Assembly: GCA_016191235.1 (NCBI GenBank)
Contig: JACPOZ010000041.1
Coordinates: forward strand, 1 to 56,330
Source of the DNA: Gammaproteobacteria bacterium
GTDB taxonomy: Bacteria; Pseudomonadota; Gammaproteobacteria; Ga0077554; Ga007554
DNA: 56,330 bases
Direction of reading: 5' to 3'
Shown: positions 36,443 to 46,239 of the stretch, in pieces
How the letters are laid out: the number at the start of each line of letters is the position of its first letter
Position numbering within the stretch: the first letter of the stretch is position 1
The notes under the pieces: model-generated
Told to the model about the DNA's origin: nothing
Databases searched by the model: none
What the model saw: only the letters and a program-made list of their open reading frames with translations
Translations under genes and position numbers: made by a program

Positions 36443-39001
36443 TTACAGCCAAATCATGTAGCCCGTTTCAAACGGATGGCTGAGCAGTTTGTGATAAGGG
36501 TAAATGCGCAGTTTGTAATGCTGAAGCCCAGAAAGGCTTGGAGAGAAGTCGAGCTTGAACAGGGTCTCGCCGGTAGCGTTGGACCCTGCTGCCGCTAACT
36601 GCTGGCGGTTGTTGATAACAAACTCGCCGCTTTCGGAGGTGATGCCTATGAGACATTCCACAACCACATCTTCTGGCGCCAGGTCGTTCAAGTTGGCGGT
36701 GACACGGATGGGCAAGGCGCTACCGGCTTTGATCTCCTGGGGCGCGTCGTCGATGCGGCGTATTTGAACTTTGTGCCAGTTGTGAGCGATTTTTTTCTTC
36801 CATTGGGCAAGCTCGCGCGCGGGTGCGCCATCCTGCTCGGAGAGAATTTTGCACTGGCGGTTGGCGATCGCATAGTAGCGGGTTACATAGTCCATGACCA
36901 TGCGTTGCGAGTTGAAGTGCGGCATGAGCGACTTCATGGAGGCCTTGGACTTTTTCACCCACCCTTCCGAGTAGCCGTGGCCGTTGCGGTCGTAGTAGAG
37001 GGGGATGACCTCGTGTTCCAGGAGATCAAGCAATTCCTGGCCTTCCTCTCCGTCGCGCTGCAGGGCATCGTATTGGGGACCGTGCGGGCTGATGGCCCAG
37101 CCGTTTTCGCCATTGTAGCCCTCACCCCGCCAGCCATCCAGCACGCTGAGGTTGATGACGCCGTTGATACCCGCTTTCTGGCCGGAGGTGCCGCTGGCTT
37201 CCAGGGGATACTCGGGTGTGTTGAGCCAGACATCCACGCCGGTCACCAGTTTGCGCGCCAGCGCCAGGTCATAACCTTCCAGCATCAGGATGCGGCCCTC
37301 GAATTCCGGGCGGCGTGAGAAGTTGTGAATGGTCTGGATCAGTTGCTGGCCGGGCAGATCGCGCGGGTGGGCCTTGCCGGCGAAGATCAGGATAACGGGG
37401 CGCTTGGGGTCGTTCAACAGGCGTGCCAGGCGTTCGGGATCGTTAAACAGCAGCGCGGCACGTTTGTAGGTGGCGAAACGCCGCGCGAAGCCGAGCACCA
37501 GCGTGTCAATGTTGTCAGGCGCGAGATAGCGCGTCAGGCGTTCGATTTGCGTGACGCTGCAACCGTTGCGGCGGTGTTGCCGCGTGGCGCGGCGCAGTGC
37601 GTTTTCCAGGAGCTTGGATTTAAGAGACTGGCGCAAGCTCCAATAGCTGTGGTTGGGTATCTCGTCAATGTGCCGCCAATAGCTCTCGTTGCGCAGTTCC
37701 CTGCGCCATTCGCCGCCGAGGCGCATGTCGAACAGGTTTACCCACTCACGTGCCAAAAAAGTGGGGACATGCACGCCGTTGGTAACGTAGCTGATGGGAT
37801 TTTCCTCGTGCGGCACCTGGGGCCAGATGTAACCCTCCATGTGCGACGCCTCGCCGCCGTGAATGCGGCTGACGCCATTGTGCAGACGTGAGCCGCGCAG
37901 GGCCAGGGCGGTCATGTTGAAGCTGCCCTGGCTGCCGGGACTGGAACCGAGTTGCAGAAAATTGTCGAGGTTGATCCCCAGTTGCTTGATGTAATCGGTA
38001 AAATAACCGCTGATCAGGCTATGATCAAAGATGTCATGGCCTGCCGGGACGGGGGTGTGGGTGGTGAACACGGTGCCTGCTGCGATGCACTCCAGGGCGC
38101 TGTCGAAATCCCATCCCCGCTGGGTGCGTTCACGGCAACGCTCCAGGATCTGGAAGGCGGAGTGTCCTTCGTTGATGTGCCACACCGTGGGGCGGCGGCC
38201 CAGGGCGCGCAGTGCGCGCACCCCGCCGATGCCAAGCACGATTTCCTGCTGAATGCGCGTTTCGATATTGCCGCCATAGAGCTGGTAGGTGATGGTGCGA
38301 TCCTGTTCGGAGTTATCCGGCAGGTCGCAATCCAGCAGGTACAGCGTGATGTGCCCGGCCTTGGCCTGCCACACCTTGAGCATGACGCGCCGTCCCGGCA
38401 AGTCCACATGCACGTGGATTTCCGCTCCTTTTTTATCGCAGGCGGGGATGATCGGCAGGTCGGCGAAGTTGGTGGGTGTGTAATGGGCGATCTGGTTGCC
38501 GTACCCGTCGATGGTCTGGGTGAAATATCCCTGCCGGTACAACAGGCCCACCGCGATAAAAGGGATGCCCAGGTCGCTGGCTGCCTTGCAATGATCCCCT
38601 GCCAGTATGCCAAGGCCGCCGGAATAAATGGGCAGGCTTTCGTGAAAACCGAACTCGGCGCAAAAATAGGCCACCAGATCGGTTTTGTGATCGAGCAACT
38701 GCTCGGTATCTGAGTGGGTGTGCTCCCGATGGTAGCTGTTATAGGCGGACATCGCCCGGTGGTAGCTCTCCATGAAGATGCGATCCTGTGCCGCCTCGTC
38801 AAGCTGTTGCTGCGAGATACGGCGCAGAAACACCTTGGGGCTGTGGCCGCTGCTTTCCCACAGGTCATAGTCCAGATGGGCAAAGAGTGACCGTACCTGG
38901 CGGTCCCAGCTGTAAAGCAGGTCGTTGGCAAGCTCCACCAGCCCATTCAGGCGCGCGGGAATTTGCGGCTGGACTTCCAATGTATAGCGTGTGCCGGGCA
39001 T
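36443..39001 (-). CDS. glgP: Alpha-glucan (glycogen) phosphorylase
   Basis: A GT35 enzyme that releases glucose-1-phosphate from glycogen or maltodextrin using PLP. The 852-residue protein starts with the DUF3417-type N-terminal domain (LVELANDLLYSWDRQVRSLF) of the alpha-glucan phosphorylase branch, has EFGFHESLPIYSGGLGILAG, THTPVPAGHD, and the PLP site EASGTSGQKAGINGV, where Gln replaces the usual Met before the Lys. Length matches the branch of about 850 residues. No other glycogen genes are in the window. Confidence 0.93.
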   Translation of the reverse strand: MPGTRYTLEVQPQIPARLNGLVELANDLLYSWDRQVRSLFAHLDYDLWESSGHSPKVFLRRISQQQLDEAAQDRIFMESYHRAMSAYNSYHREHTHSDTEQLLDHKTDLVAYFCAEFGFHESLPIYSGGLGILAGDHCKAASDLGIPFIAVGLLYRQGYFTQTIDGYGNQIAHYTPTNFADLPIIPACDKKGAEIHVHVDLPGRRVMLKVWQAKAGHITLYLLDCDLPDNSEQDRTITYQLYGGNIETRIQQEIVLGIGGVRALRALGRRPTVWHINEGHSAFQILERCRERTQRGWDFDSALECIAAGTVFTTHTPVPAGHDIFDHSLISGYFTDYIKQLGINLDNFLQLGSSPGSQGSFNMTALALRGSRLHNGVSRIHGGEASHMEGYIWPQVPHEENPISYVTNGVHVPTFLAREWVNLFDMRLGGEWRRELRNESYWRHIDEIPNHSYWSLRQSLKSKLLENALRRATRQHRRNGCSVTQIERLTRYLAPDNIDTLVLGFARRFATYKRAALLFNDPERLARLLNDPKRPVILIFAGKAHPRDLPGQQLIQTIHNFSRRPEFEGRILMLEGYDLALARKLVTGVDVWLNTPEYPLEASGTSGQKAGINGVINLSVLDGWRGEGYNGENGWAISPHGPQYDALQRDGEEGQELLDLLEHEVIPLYYDRNGHGYSEGWVKKSKASMKSLMPHFNSQRMVMDYVTRYYAIANRQCKILSEQDGAPARELAQWKKKIAHNWHKVQIRRIDDAPQEIKAGSALPIRVTANLNDLAPEDVVVECLIGITSESGEFVINNRQQLAAAGSNATGETLFKLDFSPSLSGLQHYKLRIYPYHKLLSHPFETGYMIWL

Positions 39002-39149
39002 AAGTGCTCCAAAGCGTGTTTTAGTTTTTAGTACATCTTAGCAAGAGACACAAGGTAACTAAAGAGGAAAGCACCGCGAAGGGTTTCTCTGTGCAGGTCG
39101 GCAAAAAAAGTGCCAAGTGGCTTTTTTGGTTGCTTTATGTGGGAGTGCG

Positions 39150-39236
39150 TGGTGCCGGGAGAGAGAATCGAACTCTCACAACCTTACGATTACCAGATTT
39201 TGAGTCTGGCGCGTCTACCAGTTCCGCCATCCCGGC
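39150..39236 (-). tRNA. tRNA-Leu (anticodon CAA)
   Basis: An 87-base class II tRNA including an encoded CCA. Acceptor arms GCCGGGA/TCCCGGC, D-arm with GCGGAACTGGTAGACGC, anticodon stem CCAGA/TCTGG around loop CTCAAAA (anticodon CAA, reading UUG), a long variable arm (TAATCGTAAGGTTGT) and the T-arm GAGAG-TTCGATT-CTCTC. All standard leucine features are present. It stands alone between glgP and queA. Confidence 0.97.
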
Positions 39237-39364
39237 TTGGGACTGCACGAAGTCCGCTAGTATAAAGGATTTCTTTAAATCGGCAAGGTGGTAATTGAGT
39301 TTTTTTGGCGGGGTGCTTCACACCTCTCGAACGGGTGTGGCAAAACTGCTACTATTCGCGCGCC

Positions 39365-40396
39365 ATGCAACGCTGCGACTTTCATTACAATCTTCCTGAC
39401 GAACTCATCGCCCAGCACCCGCCGGAGGTGCGCGGCACGAGCCGTTTGCTGTGCCTGGGCGAGGGGGGTGCGCCCGAAGACCGCCGCTTCGAGGAATTGC
39501 CGGATCTGCTGAGGCCGGGCGATCTGTTGGTGTTTAACGATACACGGGTGATTCCCGCGCGGCTGTTCGGGGTCAAGTCCACCGGCGGCAAGGTGGAGGT
39601 GCTGGTGGAGCGGGTGCTGGATGAGCATCGTGTCCTGGCGCAGGTGCGGGCCAGCAAGCCGCTACGTGCCGGTGGGTTGCTGATGCTGGAGGGGCAGGTC
39701 GAGGCGGAGGCGCTGGGCAGGCACGATGATCTTTTTGAGCTACGCTTCAATGAGCCGCGCTCAGTGTTTGCCATTCTCGAAAAGATTGGCCGCATGCCGT
39801 TGCCGTCCTATATAGCGCGCGCCGCCGAGAGAGAAGACAGCGAGCGTTATCAGACTGTCTACGCCCGCCGCCCTGGTGCCGTGGCGGCGCCCACCGCCGG
39901 ATTGCACTTCACAGACCCCTTGTTGGCGCAGATCAACGCTATGGGAGTGCAAACGGCGTTTGTTACGCTCCATGTCGGTGCGGGCACTTTCCAGCCGGTG
40001 CGCAGCGAGCGCGTCGAAGATTACCGCATGCACTCCGAATATGTGGAGGTGAGTGCCACGGTGTGCGAGCAGGTGCGTGCTGCGCGTGCGCGGGGAGGGC
40101 GTGTGATTGCCGTAGGTACCACCGCGGTGCGCAGCCTGGAAAGCGCCTCGCGCAGCGGCAGCATCCAGCCCTTTCACGGCGATACAGACATATTTATTTA
40201 TCCCGGTTACCGTTTCATCAGTGTGGACGCCCTAATCACCAATTTCCACCTGCCGGAATCCACGCTATTGATGCTGGTGTGCGCCTTTGGCGGCTATCAG
40301 CGTGTCATGGAGGCCTATCGCCATGCGATAGAGCAGCGTTACCGCTTTTTTAGTTATGGCGATGCTATGTTTGTCACGCCGATGGCCGTAAGCTAA
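39365..40396 (+). CDS. queA: S-adenosylmethionine:tRNA ribosyltransferase-isomerase
   Basis: QueA transfers the ribosyl part of SAM to preQ1 in tRNA to make epoxyqueuosine. The 343-residue protein begins [20 protein letters not shown] and has [27 protein letters not shown] and [10 protein letters not shown] further 20 in-frame codons upstream are not family-like, so the ATG at 39365 is preferred. tgt, which usually follows, is absent; ampD comes next. The product is the substrate of QueG at 13595. Confidence 0.95.
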   Translation: MQRCDFHYNLPDELIAQHPPEVRGTSRLLCLGEGGAPEDRRFEELPDLLRPGDLLVFNDTRVIPARLFGVKSTGGKVEVLVERVLDEHRVLAQVRASKPLRAGGLLMLEGQVEAEALGRHDDLFELRFNEPRSVFAILEKIGRMPLPSYIARAAEREDSERYQTVYARRPGAVAAPTAGLHFTDPLLAQINAMGVQTAFVTLHVGAGTFQPVRSERVEDYRMHSEYVEVSATVCEQVRAARARGGRVIAVGTTAVRSLESASRSGSIQPFHGDTDIFIYPGYRFISVDALITNFHLPESTLLMLVCAFGGYQRVMEAYRHAIEQRYRFFSYGDAMFVTPMAVS

Positions 40397-40400
40397 AGGT

Positions 40401-40991
40401 ATGGGCATGAAAGTGGATATAGCGAGCGGCAGCCTGGAAGGCGCGCGCCAGGTGGCGTCGCCTAATCATGACGAGCGCCCGCCAGACACAGTGATCGACC
40501 TGTTGGTGATTCATGGCATCAGCCTGCCGCCTGGCGACTTTGGCGGCCCGTGGATTGATGCGCTGTTCACCAACACCCTCGATCCGCAGGCGCATCCCTA
40601 TTTCCAGGATATCGCCGGGCTGCGCGTGTCGACGCACGTGCTGATCCGCCGCGATGGTGAGATAATCCAGTATGTGCCGTTGCAGCGGCGCGCCTGGCAT
40701 GCTGGGCAGTCGTGTTTCGATGGCCGCAACCGCTGCAATGATTTTTCCATCGGCATCGAGCTGGAGGGGTGTGATGACCGGCCTTACGAGGATGCACAGT
40801 ATCTGGCCCTCGCGGGAGTTGTGCGCGCGATGACGGCAGCCTATCCCGCCATCACGCCTGATCGCATCGTGGGCCATAGCGATATCGCGCCGGGACGCAA
40901 GACAGATCCCGGCCCGGCGTTCGAGTGGGATAGATTGCGCACGTTATTGGGACAGGCAACAGGGATGGAGCTGGGTCATGATACTGCTTGA
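40401..40991 (+). CDS. ampD: 1,6-anhydro-N-acetylmuramyl-L-alanine amidase AmpD
   Basis: A cytoplasmic zinc amidase of cell-wall recycling; its loss derepresses AmpC beta-lactamase in bacteria with AmpR. The 196-residue protein has zinc ligands in LLVIHGISLP, and in VGHSDIAPGRKTDPGP (His and Asp), plus SIGIELEG. Two ATGs (40401 and 40407) are possible; the second has AAAGG at a better distance. It overlaps ampE by 14 bases. Confidence 0.94.
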   Translation: MGMKVDIASGSLEGARQVASPNHDERPPDTVIDLLVIHGISLPPGDFGGPWIDALFTNTLDPQAHPYFQDIAGLRVSTHVLIRRDGEIIQYVPLQRRAWHAGQSCFDGRNRCNDFSIGIELEGCDDRPYEDAQYLALAGVVRAMTAAYPAITPDRIVGHSDIAPGRKTDPGPAFEWDRLRTLLGQATGMELGHDTA

Positions 40992-41880
40992 GATTCTTGT
41001 CGGCCTGGCGCTGGATCGTGTTTGGGGGAAAGCCACGGCATGGCGGAGTTTCGGCTGGTTTAAGCGTTTTGCCGGGTGGGTGGAGACGCGGCTGGGCGAG
41101 GGCGCTGGCTGGAAAAGTGCGGCAGGCGTGCTGCTCATGATTCTCCCTGTGGCGTTTGGTGTGGCTGCCGCGCATTACCTGCTTGGCGAGATGCTGGGCG
41201 TGCTGGCATTTGTTTTTTCAGTTGCAGTTCTGCTTCTTTGTTTGGGCGCAGGGGATCTGGATAGCGATACCCGCGAGTTTGTTCATGCGTACAGAGCGGG
41301 CGACAAGGAAGCTGCGCGCCGTTGCGCGGTTGCACTGATAGGCACTGCCGGTGCGCCGGCCGATTCGAAACAACTGGTTCATGCTGTTATCGAAGCCATT
41401 CTGGTTCAGGCCTGCGAACGTATTTTTGGGGTGCTGTTCTGGTTTATTGTGCTTGGCCCGATGGGCGCTGTGCTCTACAGGCTGTCATCCCTGCTGAAAA
41501 ATCTGATGGCGAGCCAGCAGCCGCAGGACTCTGGCGGCTACGCTGACGCAAGCTCAGCGTTGTGTGGCATACTTGGGTGGCTTCCGGCGCGGTTAACCGC
41601 ATTGAGTTATGCCATGGCCGGTAGCTTTGCCGATGCGATGTATAAATGGCGGGAGGAAGGGCGTGGCAGGCGCGCCGACTGGGTGAGTGGATGCGCGGGC
41701 GTGCTGGTGGCGAGCGGTCTTGGTGCTCTGCGCATGGATGGCGATGATCTGCGCGTTCGCACGGATGAACGCCTCGCCGATACCCTGCAAGTAAAAGCGG
41801 CCATGGCGCTGGTGTGGCGCACAGTGGCGTTGTGGCTGGTAGTGATTGCTTTCATTACCGTGGCTGGGTGGGTAATCTGA
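40978..41880 (+). CDS. ampE: AmpE inner-membrane protein
   Basis: A 300-residue membrane protein. It has hydrophobic segments near residues 40-60, 62-85, 145-170 and 277-300, and AmpE-like stretches such as FVHAYRAGDKEAARR and ERIFGVLFWFIVLGPMGAVLYRL. It belongs to the CobD/CbiB-like fold family as described for AmpE. The role in beta-lactamase signalling and recycling is not settled. It overlaps ampD, the classic ampDE operon. Confidence 0.9.
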   Translation: MILLEILVGLALDRVWGKATAWRSFGWFKRFAGWVETRLGEGAGWKSAAGVLLMILPVAFGVAAAHYLLGEMLGVLAFVFSVAVLLLCLGAGDLDSDTREFVHAYRAGDKEAARRCAVALIGTAGAPADSKQLVHAVIEAILVQACERIFGVLFWFIVLGPMGAVLYRLSSLLKNLMASQQPQDSGGYADASSALCGILGWLPARLTALSYAMAGSFADAMYKWREEGRGRRADWVSGCAGVLVASGLGALRMDGDDLRVRTDERLADTLQVKAAMALVWRTVALWLVVIAFITVAGWVI

Positions 41881-41937
41881 GTTTAACGGAGGCTAGGGCG
41901 GCGTTCCCTGGTCTCTGAATCCTTTTTAGGTTAATAA

Positions 41938-42534
41938 GTGACGATAATAGATTTGATTCGCCATGGCGAGCCGGTGGGGGGGAGTAAATACCGCGGTCAG
42001 ATTGATGACCCCCTGAGCGAGAAGGGTTGGGCGCAAATGCGCGCGGCCGTGGCCGACCATCGCCCGTGGGATGTGATTGTCAGTTCCACGCTGTCGCGCT
42101 GCGCCGATTTTGCCAGCGAACTGGCGGCGCGCCACGCATTGCCCCTGGAATTTGACCAACGCCTGATCGAAATCGGCTTCGGCGAATGGGAAGGGCTTAC
42201 CGCCGCTGAAGTCACCGCGCAAAACCCTCTATTGTTGAAGCGGTTCTGGGCCGACCCGATTAATACCAGCCCTCCAGGCGCGGAGTCCCTCACCGCATTT
42301 TATGACCGGGTGATTCCCGCCTGGGAGGATCTGTTGACGCGCCATGCCGGAAAGCATGTTCTGATCGTCGGCCATGCCGGTGTCATCCGCATGATTGTAC
42401 ACCGCGTGCTGGACATGCCGCTGGAGCGCATGTTCCGCCTGCAGGTACCGAACGCCGGTATCACGCGCATCCGCATTGATGAGAGTGAGGGGCAAATTTT
42501 GCCGTCTTTGCTGTTTCACGCGGGGGCACTGTAA
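41938..42534 (+). CDS. cobC: Alpha-ribazole phosphatase (histidine phosphatase family)
   Basis: A 198-residue phosphoglycerate-mutase-like phosphatase with catalytic His in DLIRHGEPVGG, Arg/Glu in FGEWEGLTAAEV and the second His in VLIVGHAGVIRM. The start is a GTG at 41938. It overlaps cobS by 1 base, which points to the late cobalamin step: removing phosphate from alpha-ribazole phosphate. The 57 bases before it are too short for a cobalamin riboswitch. Confidence 0.86.
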   Translation: MTIIDLIRHGEPVGGSKYRGQIDDPLSEKGWAQMRAAVADHRPWDVIVSSTLSRCADFASELAARHALPLEFDQRLIEIGFGEWEGLTAAEVTAQNPLLLKRFWADPINTSPPGAESLTAFYDRVIPAWEDLLTRHAGKHVLIVGHAGVIRMIVHRVLDMPLERMFRLQVPNAGITRIRIDESEGQILPSLLFHAGAL

Positions 42535-43274
42535 TGCTGAGTTCGTTCTGGCTGGCGCTACAGTTGCTGACCCGTATCCCGGTACCCGCGCAGCCCTATC
42601 CCACACCGCAGGACTGGGGACGCTCGGTATTGGCCTATCCATTGGTGGGCCTGCTGATTGGCGTGTTGCTGGTGCTGATGCACTGGCTGCTTTCCGATAC
42701 CGATCCAGGCGTGCAGGCGGCGCTGCTGCTGCTGGTATGGACGCTGATTACCGGGGGTGTGCACATCATGGGTCTGGCGAACAGCGCCGACGCCTGGGCA
42801 GGCGGCCATGGCGACCGGCAGCGCACGTTGGAAATCTTCAAGGACCCGCGCAGCGGTCCGGCGGCAATGATGGTGGTGATGCTGACGCTGATCATGAAAT
42901 TTGCCGCATTGTCAGTGCTGGTGGCCGAATCGGCGCTGGAAATTATTTTATTGGCCCCAGTGCTGGGCCGCTCTGCAATTGCCGCGCTGCTGCTGAATAC
43001 CCCCTATGCCAAAACCGATGAAGTCGGCGCGGAGCGCGCCGCCAATGTGCCGAAGCAGGCGGTGGGCTGGACGCTGCTCGCGGTGGCAGCAGGCACGTTA
43101 TTCCTGGTGGGATGGGGTGGGTTGATACTGCTGTTCTTGCTGCTGGTGGCCGGTTACGTATTGCGGCGCATGATGATTCACCGCATCGGCGGGCTGACCA
43201 GTGATATCGCCGGTGCGATATGTGAGTTGACGGAGGCCGGTGTACTAATGATTGTGGTGCTGGTGTGGGGGTGA
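42534..43274 (+). CDS. cobS: Adenosylcobinamide-GDP ribazoletransferase (cobalamin synthase)
   Basis: A 246-residue inner-membrane enzyme that joins adenosylcobinamide-GDP and alpha-ribazole. Family motifs are LLTRIPVPA at the N-terminus, GGVHIMGLANSADAWAGG, where acidic and His residues sit, DRQRTLEIFKDPRSGPAA, and several membrane segments. It is coupled to cobC by a TAATG-type overlap. cobU and cobT are absent from the window, so only part of the pathway is seen. Confidence 0.93.
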   Translation: MLSSFWLALQLLTRIPVPAQPYPTPQDWGRSVLAYPLVGLLIGVLLVLMHWLLSDTDPGVQAALLLLVWTLITGGVHIMGLANSADAWAGGHGDRQRTLEIFKDPRSGPAAMMVVMLTLIMKFAALSVLVAESALEIILLAPVLGRSAIAALLLNTPYAKTDEVGAERAANVPKQAVGWTLLAVAAGTLFLVGWGGLILLFLLLVAGYVLRRMMIHRIGGLTSDIAGAICELTEAGVLMIVVLVWG

Positions 43275-43372
43275 AGGTATGTCAGTACGGAACCGTATCA
43301 AGATATAAAGGTCGAAGGTGTATACCATTTAATTAGCCAATCACCCCTGCGTTAAGAGGAGAGCAAAAAACC

Positions 43373-43933
43373 ATGTTGAAGAGACTGCTTCTTGTTACGC
43401 TGTTTGGTTTTTTTATTGGCAATGCCCACGCGGCCGATGTCTGTTCGCCCGCATTAAACTTCGACAAAATCCCGCTCGGCGGAAAAGTGCCTGTCAATCT
43501 TTGCCGGGAATATCAGGGCAAGGTTCTGCTCATGGTCAATACCGCCAGCTTCTGTGGCTTTACCAAACAGTACAAGAGCCTGGAGTCACTGTATCAACGT
43601 TATAGGGATCAGGGATTCTACGTGCTGGGCTTCCCCTCCAACGATTTCGGTCAGCAGGAGCCAGGTGATGACAAGGCCATCAAGGACTTCTGCGACGCAA
43701 CGTATAAAGTCAAATTCCCCATGTTCAAAAAGACCAAAGTCGCGCAGCATCACGCCGACCCGCTCTACCAGGAGCTCGCGCGCCAGCGTAATGGCAGCTA
43801 TCCCCAATGGAATTTTCACAAATACCTGATTGACCGGGAGGGCAAGGTGATCGCCGATTTCGAGAGTCCCATGACACCCGATGATCCCCGCCTGCTGGGC
43901 GCGGTGGAGAAAGCGATTTCGCAAAAACTGTGA
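43373..43933 (+). CDS. Exported glutathione peroxidase (Cys type)
   Basis: A 186-residue peroxidase with an N-terminal signal peptide (cleavage near NAHAADVC). The active-site Cys is in NTASFCGFTKQY, the Asn and Gln in FPSNDFGQQEPG, and the Trp in PQWNFHKYLI. It lacks selenocysteine and, like most bacterial forms, may use thioredoxin-like reductants rather than glutathione. The signal peptide implies a periplasmic site. It has its own leader with AGAGGAGAG before the ATG. Confidence 0.9.
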   Translation: MLKRLLLVTLFGFFIGNAHAADVCSPALNFDKIPLGGKVPVNLCREYQGKVLLMVNTASFCGFTKQYKSLESLYQRYRDQGFYVLGFPSNDFGQQEPGDDKAIKDFCDATYKVKFPMFKKTKVAQHHADPLYQELARQRNGSYPQWNFHKYLIDREGKVIADFESPMTPDDPRLLGAVEKAISQKL

Positions 43934-43966
43934 GCACAAGAAATTATCCTGAAAAACGCAGATGCA

Positions 43967-44209
43967 AGCCACAGAGTTCACAGAGAACACAGAGGTGACA
44001 GGGGTTCTGCGTGTTTTTTCTGGTCACTGGGCGGGTAATTCCATTTTTAATTTAAAGATGCATTATCACCCCCTCTCCCGCAATGCGGGGAGAGCGTAGC
44101 GAGGGGGGGCGAAGCCGTTGGGGAGAGGGTGGTCGGCAATAGAAATAAAATTGGAATAAGGGAAAATCCATGGTAACCCTTGGTTTCTTTCTCTGTGAAC
44201 TCTGTGGCT
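43967..44209. repeat. Inverted-repeat element, perfect 21-bp arms, with an inner palindrome
   Basis: Arms at 43967-43987 (AGCCACAGAGTTCACAGAG..., 21 bp) and 44189-44209 are perfect reverse complements, giving a 243-bp unit. The arms repeat a CACAGAG unit. A second palindrome, TCACCCCCTCTCCC (44066-44079) with GGGGAGAGGGTGG (44120-44132), lies inside. The gap 43934-44251 thus holds repeats and no gene. The inner palindrome matches in style the one at 35491-35565. Confidence 0.75.
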
Positions 44210-44251
44210 AAATGCTTTTTCTTTAACGTCATTTCAAAACCTGAGACCGTG

Positions 44252-45184
44252 ATGATTTTTCTGTTTCGCCATCTCCGTTTTAGTATGGTTTGTCTCCTTT
44301 GCATATTCTCGTCAGTTTCCGCGCACGCCGCCATTACCGTGAAGGACGACATCGGGAGCATGGTGTCGCTGAACAGTCCGGCGCGGCGCATCGTAAGTCT
44401 TGCGCCGCATGCCACCGAAAACCTGTTTGCGGCGGGGGCCGGGGCCGATGTGGTGGGTGTGGTCAGCTATAGCGACTACCCGCCCGAGGCCGGCCGGATA
44501 CGCCGCGTCGGCGACAGCAATAATCTTGATCTGGAGGCTATCATCGCCCTGCGCCCCGACCTGATTGTCGCCTGGGACAGCGGCAACGCCAAACCACAGG
44601 TCGAAAAGCTGCGTCAGCTTGGGTTGAAAATCTATGTCAGCGAACCGCGTCGCTTTGAAGATGTGGCGGTGAACATTGAATCCCTGGGTCGCCTGGCGGG
44701 AACGGAAACGGTAGCGCGACGGGCGGCAGCGGCATTTCGTGCGGAATATGCGCGCCTGCGCAATCAGTACGCCGAACGCCGCCCGGTGAGTGTGTTTTTC
44801 CAGATCTGGAATCGCCCGCTAATGACCATCAGCGGCACGCAGATGATCGGCGATGTGATACGGCTGTGCGGCGGCACGAATATCTTTGCCGGTCTTCCCG
44901 CCTTGTCGCCGGAAGTGAATATCGAGGCCGTGCTTGCGGCCGATCCGCAGACCATCATCGTCAGCAGCGCCGGCGAAAAGCGCGCCCCCTGGCTCGACGA
45001 GTGGCGGCGCTGGCCGCAATTGCAAGCCGTCAAAAAACGCGGTCGCCTGCTTGCCATCCGCCCTGATCTGATCACCCGTCCCACGCCGCGCATCCTGGAA
45101 GGCGCGCGCCTGATGTGCGAGCAACTCGATCAGGTGCGCAGCAGTATTCCGAGCCAGCCTGCGTTTAATCCGGACAACCGATGA
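44252..45184 (+). CDS. btuF: Cobalamin-binding periplasmic protein (BtuF-like)
   Basis: A 310-residue exported substrate-binding protein. It begins with a signal peptide (FLFRHLRFSMVCLLCIFSSV...AHA). The mature part has the class III binding-protein features RRIVSLAPHATENLFAAGAG, GVVSYSDYPPEA and LDLEAIIALRPDLIVAWDSG, which match BtuF best. The start at 44252 is preferred over 44180, which lies in the repeat. No BtuC or BtuD is adjacent. Context with cobC and cobS supports a cobalamin ligand. Confidence 0.87.
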   Translation: MIFLFRHLRFSMVCLLCIFSSVSAHAAITVKDDIGSMVSLNSPARRIVSLAPHATENLFAAGAGADVVGVVSYSDYPPEAGRIRRVGDSNNLDLEAIIALRPDLIVAWDSGNAKPQVEKLRQLGLKIYVSEPRRFEDVAVNIESLGRLAGTETVARRAAAAFRAEYARLRNQYAERRPVSVFFQIWNRPLMTISGTQMIGDVIRLCGGTNIFAGLPALSPEVNIEAVLAADPQTIIVSSAGEKRAPWLDEWRRWPQLQAVKKRGRLLAIRPDLITRPTPRILEGARLMCEQLDQVRSSIPSQPAFNPDNR

Positions 45185-46089
45185 CAAGCCCCCTGCGCAT
45201 TGGCGTTGACCTCGGAGGCACCAAGATCGAGGCCGTCGCGTTCGATGATAACGGCGCTATCCTTGCCCGCCGCCGTCTGCCCACCCCCAGCGGCGACTAT
45301 CACGACACGCTGCGTACCATCGTTGATCTGGTGACGGGCATCGAGGCCGAGCTTGGCACGCAAGGCAGTGTTGGCATCGGCACGCCGGGGGCGGTATCGC
45401 GCGCCAGCGGCCTGGTCAAAAACTCCAACTCCACCTGCCTGAACGGCAAGCCCTTGCAGCAAAATCTGGAACAGGCGCTGGCCCGCCCGGTGCGTATCGC
45501 AAACGACGCTGACTGCTTTGCCCTTTCCGAGGCCACCGACGGCGCGGCGGCGGGCGCGGACGTGGCGTTTGGTGTCATCATCGGCACTGGTGTGGGCGGC
45601 GGCATCGTGGCGCATGGCCGGTTGCTGGCGGGGCCGAACGCTATCGCCGGGGAATGGGGCCACAATCCCTTGCCATGGCCGCAACAACACGAGTGGCCCG
45701 GCCCGTCGTGCTATTGCGGCAAGGCGGGCTGCATCGAAACCCTGCTCTCCGGCCCAGGCATGACGCGCGATCATTTTGCTCTCACCGGTGATAGCCTCAC
45801 GCCGGACGCAATCGCCGTGCGCGCCGCTGCGGGCGATGAAGTATGCGAGGCAACACTCGCACGCTACGAAGACCGCCTGGCGCGCGCCCTGGCAGGCGTA
45901 ATCAACATCCTCGACCCGGATGTGATCGTGTTAGGCGGCGGCGTGTCGAACCTGTCGCGCTTGTATGGAAATATTCCCCGCCTGTGGGGCAAATACGTGT
46001 TCTCGGACCGCGTAGATACCCGCCTCAATCCCGCCCAGCACGGCGACTCCAGCGGCGTACGCGGCGCGGCATGGTTGTGGGGGAGATAA
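45181..46089 (+). CDS. ROK-family sugar kinase (fructokinase-like)
   Basis: A 302-residue ROK kinase. It has the ATP site IGVDLGGTKIEAVAFDD at the N-terminus, ANDADCFALSEA with the catalytic Asp, GVIIGTGVGGGIV, GEWGHNPLPWP, and the zinc motif CYCGKAGCIETLLSG, which is the CXCGxxGCxE ROK signature. The pattern resembles Mak-type fructokinases. The start overlaps the btuF stop by 4 bases. It is the last ordinary gene before the metal-resistance island. Confidence 0.88.
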   Translation: MTSPLRIGVDLGGTKIEAVAFDDNGAILARRRLPTPSGDYHDTLRTIVDLVTGIEAELGTQGSVGIGTPGAVSRASGLVKNSNSTCLNGKPLQQNLEQALARPVRIANDADCFALSEATDGAAAGADVAFGVIIGTGVGGGIVAHGRLLAGPNAIAGEWGHNPLPWPQQHEWPGPSCYCGKAGCIETLLSGPGMTRDHFALTGDSLTPDAIAVRAAAGDEVCEATLARYEDRLARALAGVINILDPDVIVLGGGVSNLSRLYGNIPRLWGKYVFSDRVDTRLNPAQHGDSSGVRGAAWLWGR

Positions 46090-46239
46090 AGCAGGGAACC
46101 CGTTACTGACCGCTTCGCGGGCGATCCCTGCACAGTTATCATCGACCTACGATGAACTGAATAAAATGAGGTCGTACTCGACATAGGCAACGATTTGATG
46201 GCCTCATCCCTGATGACTCCACGCACCCTGTCCGGCATA

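Noticed and set aside
41881..41937. A cobalamin riboswitch before cobC
   Set aside because: The gap is 57 bases, too short for one, and no B12-box-like sequence was seen. The gap before btuF is filled by repeats.
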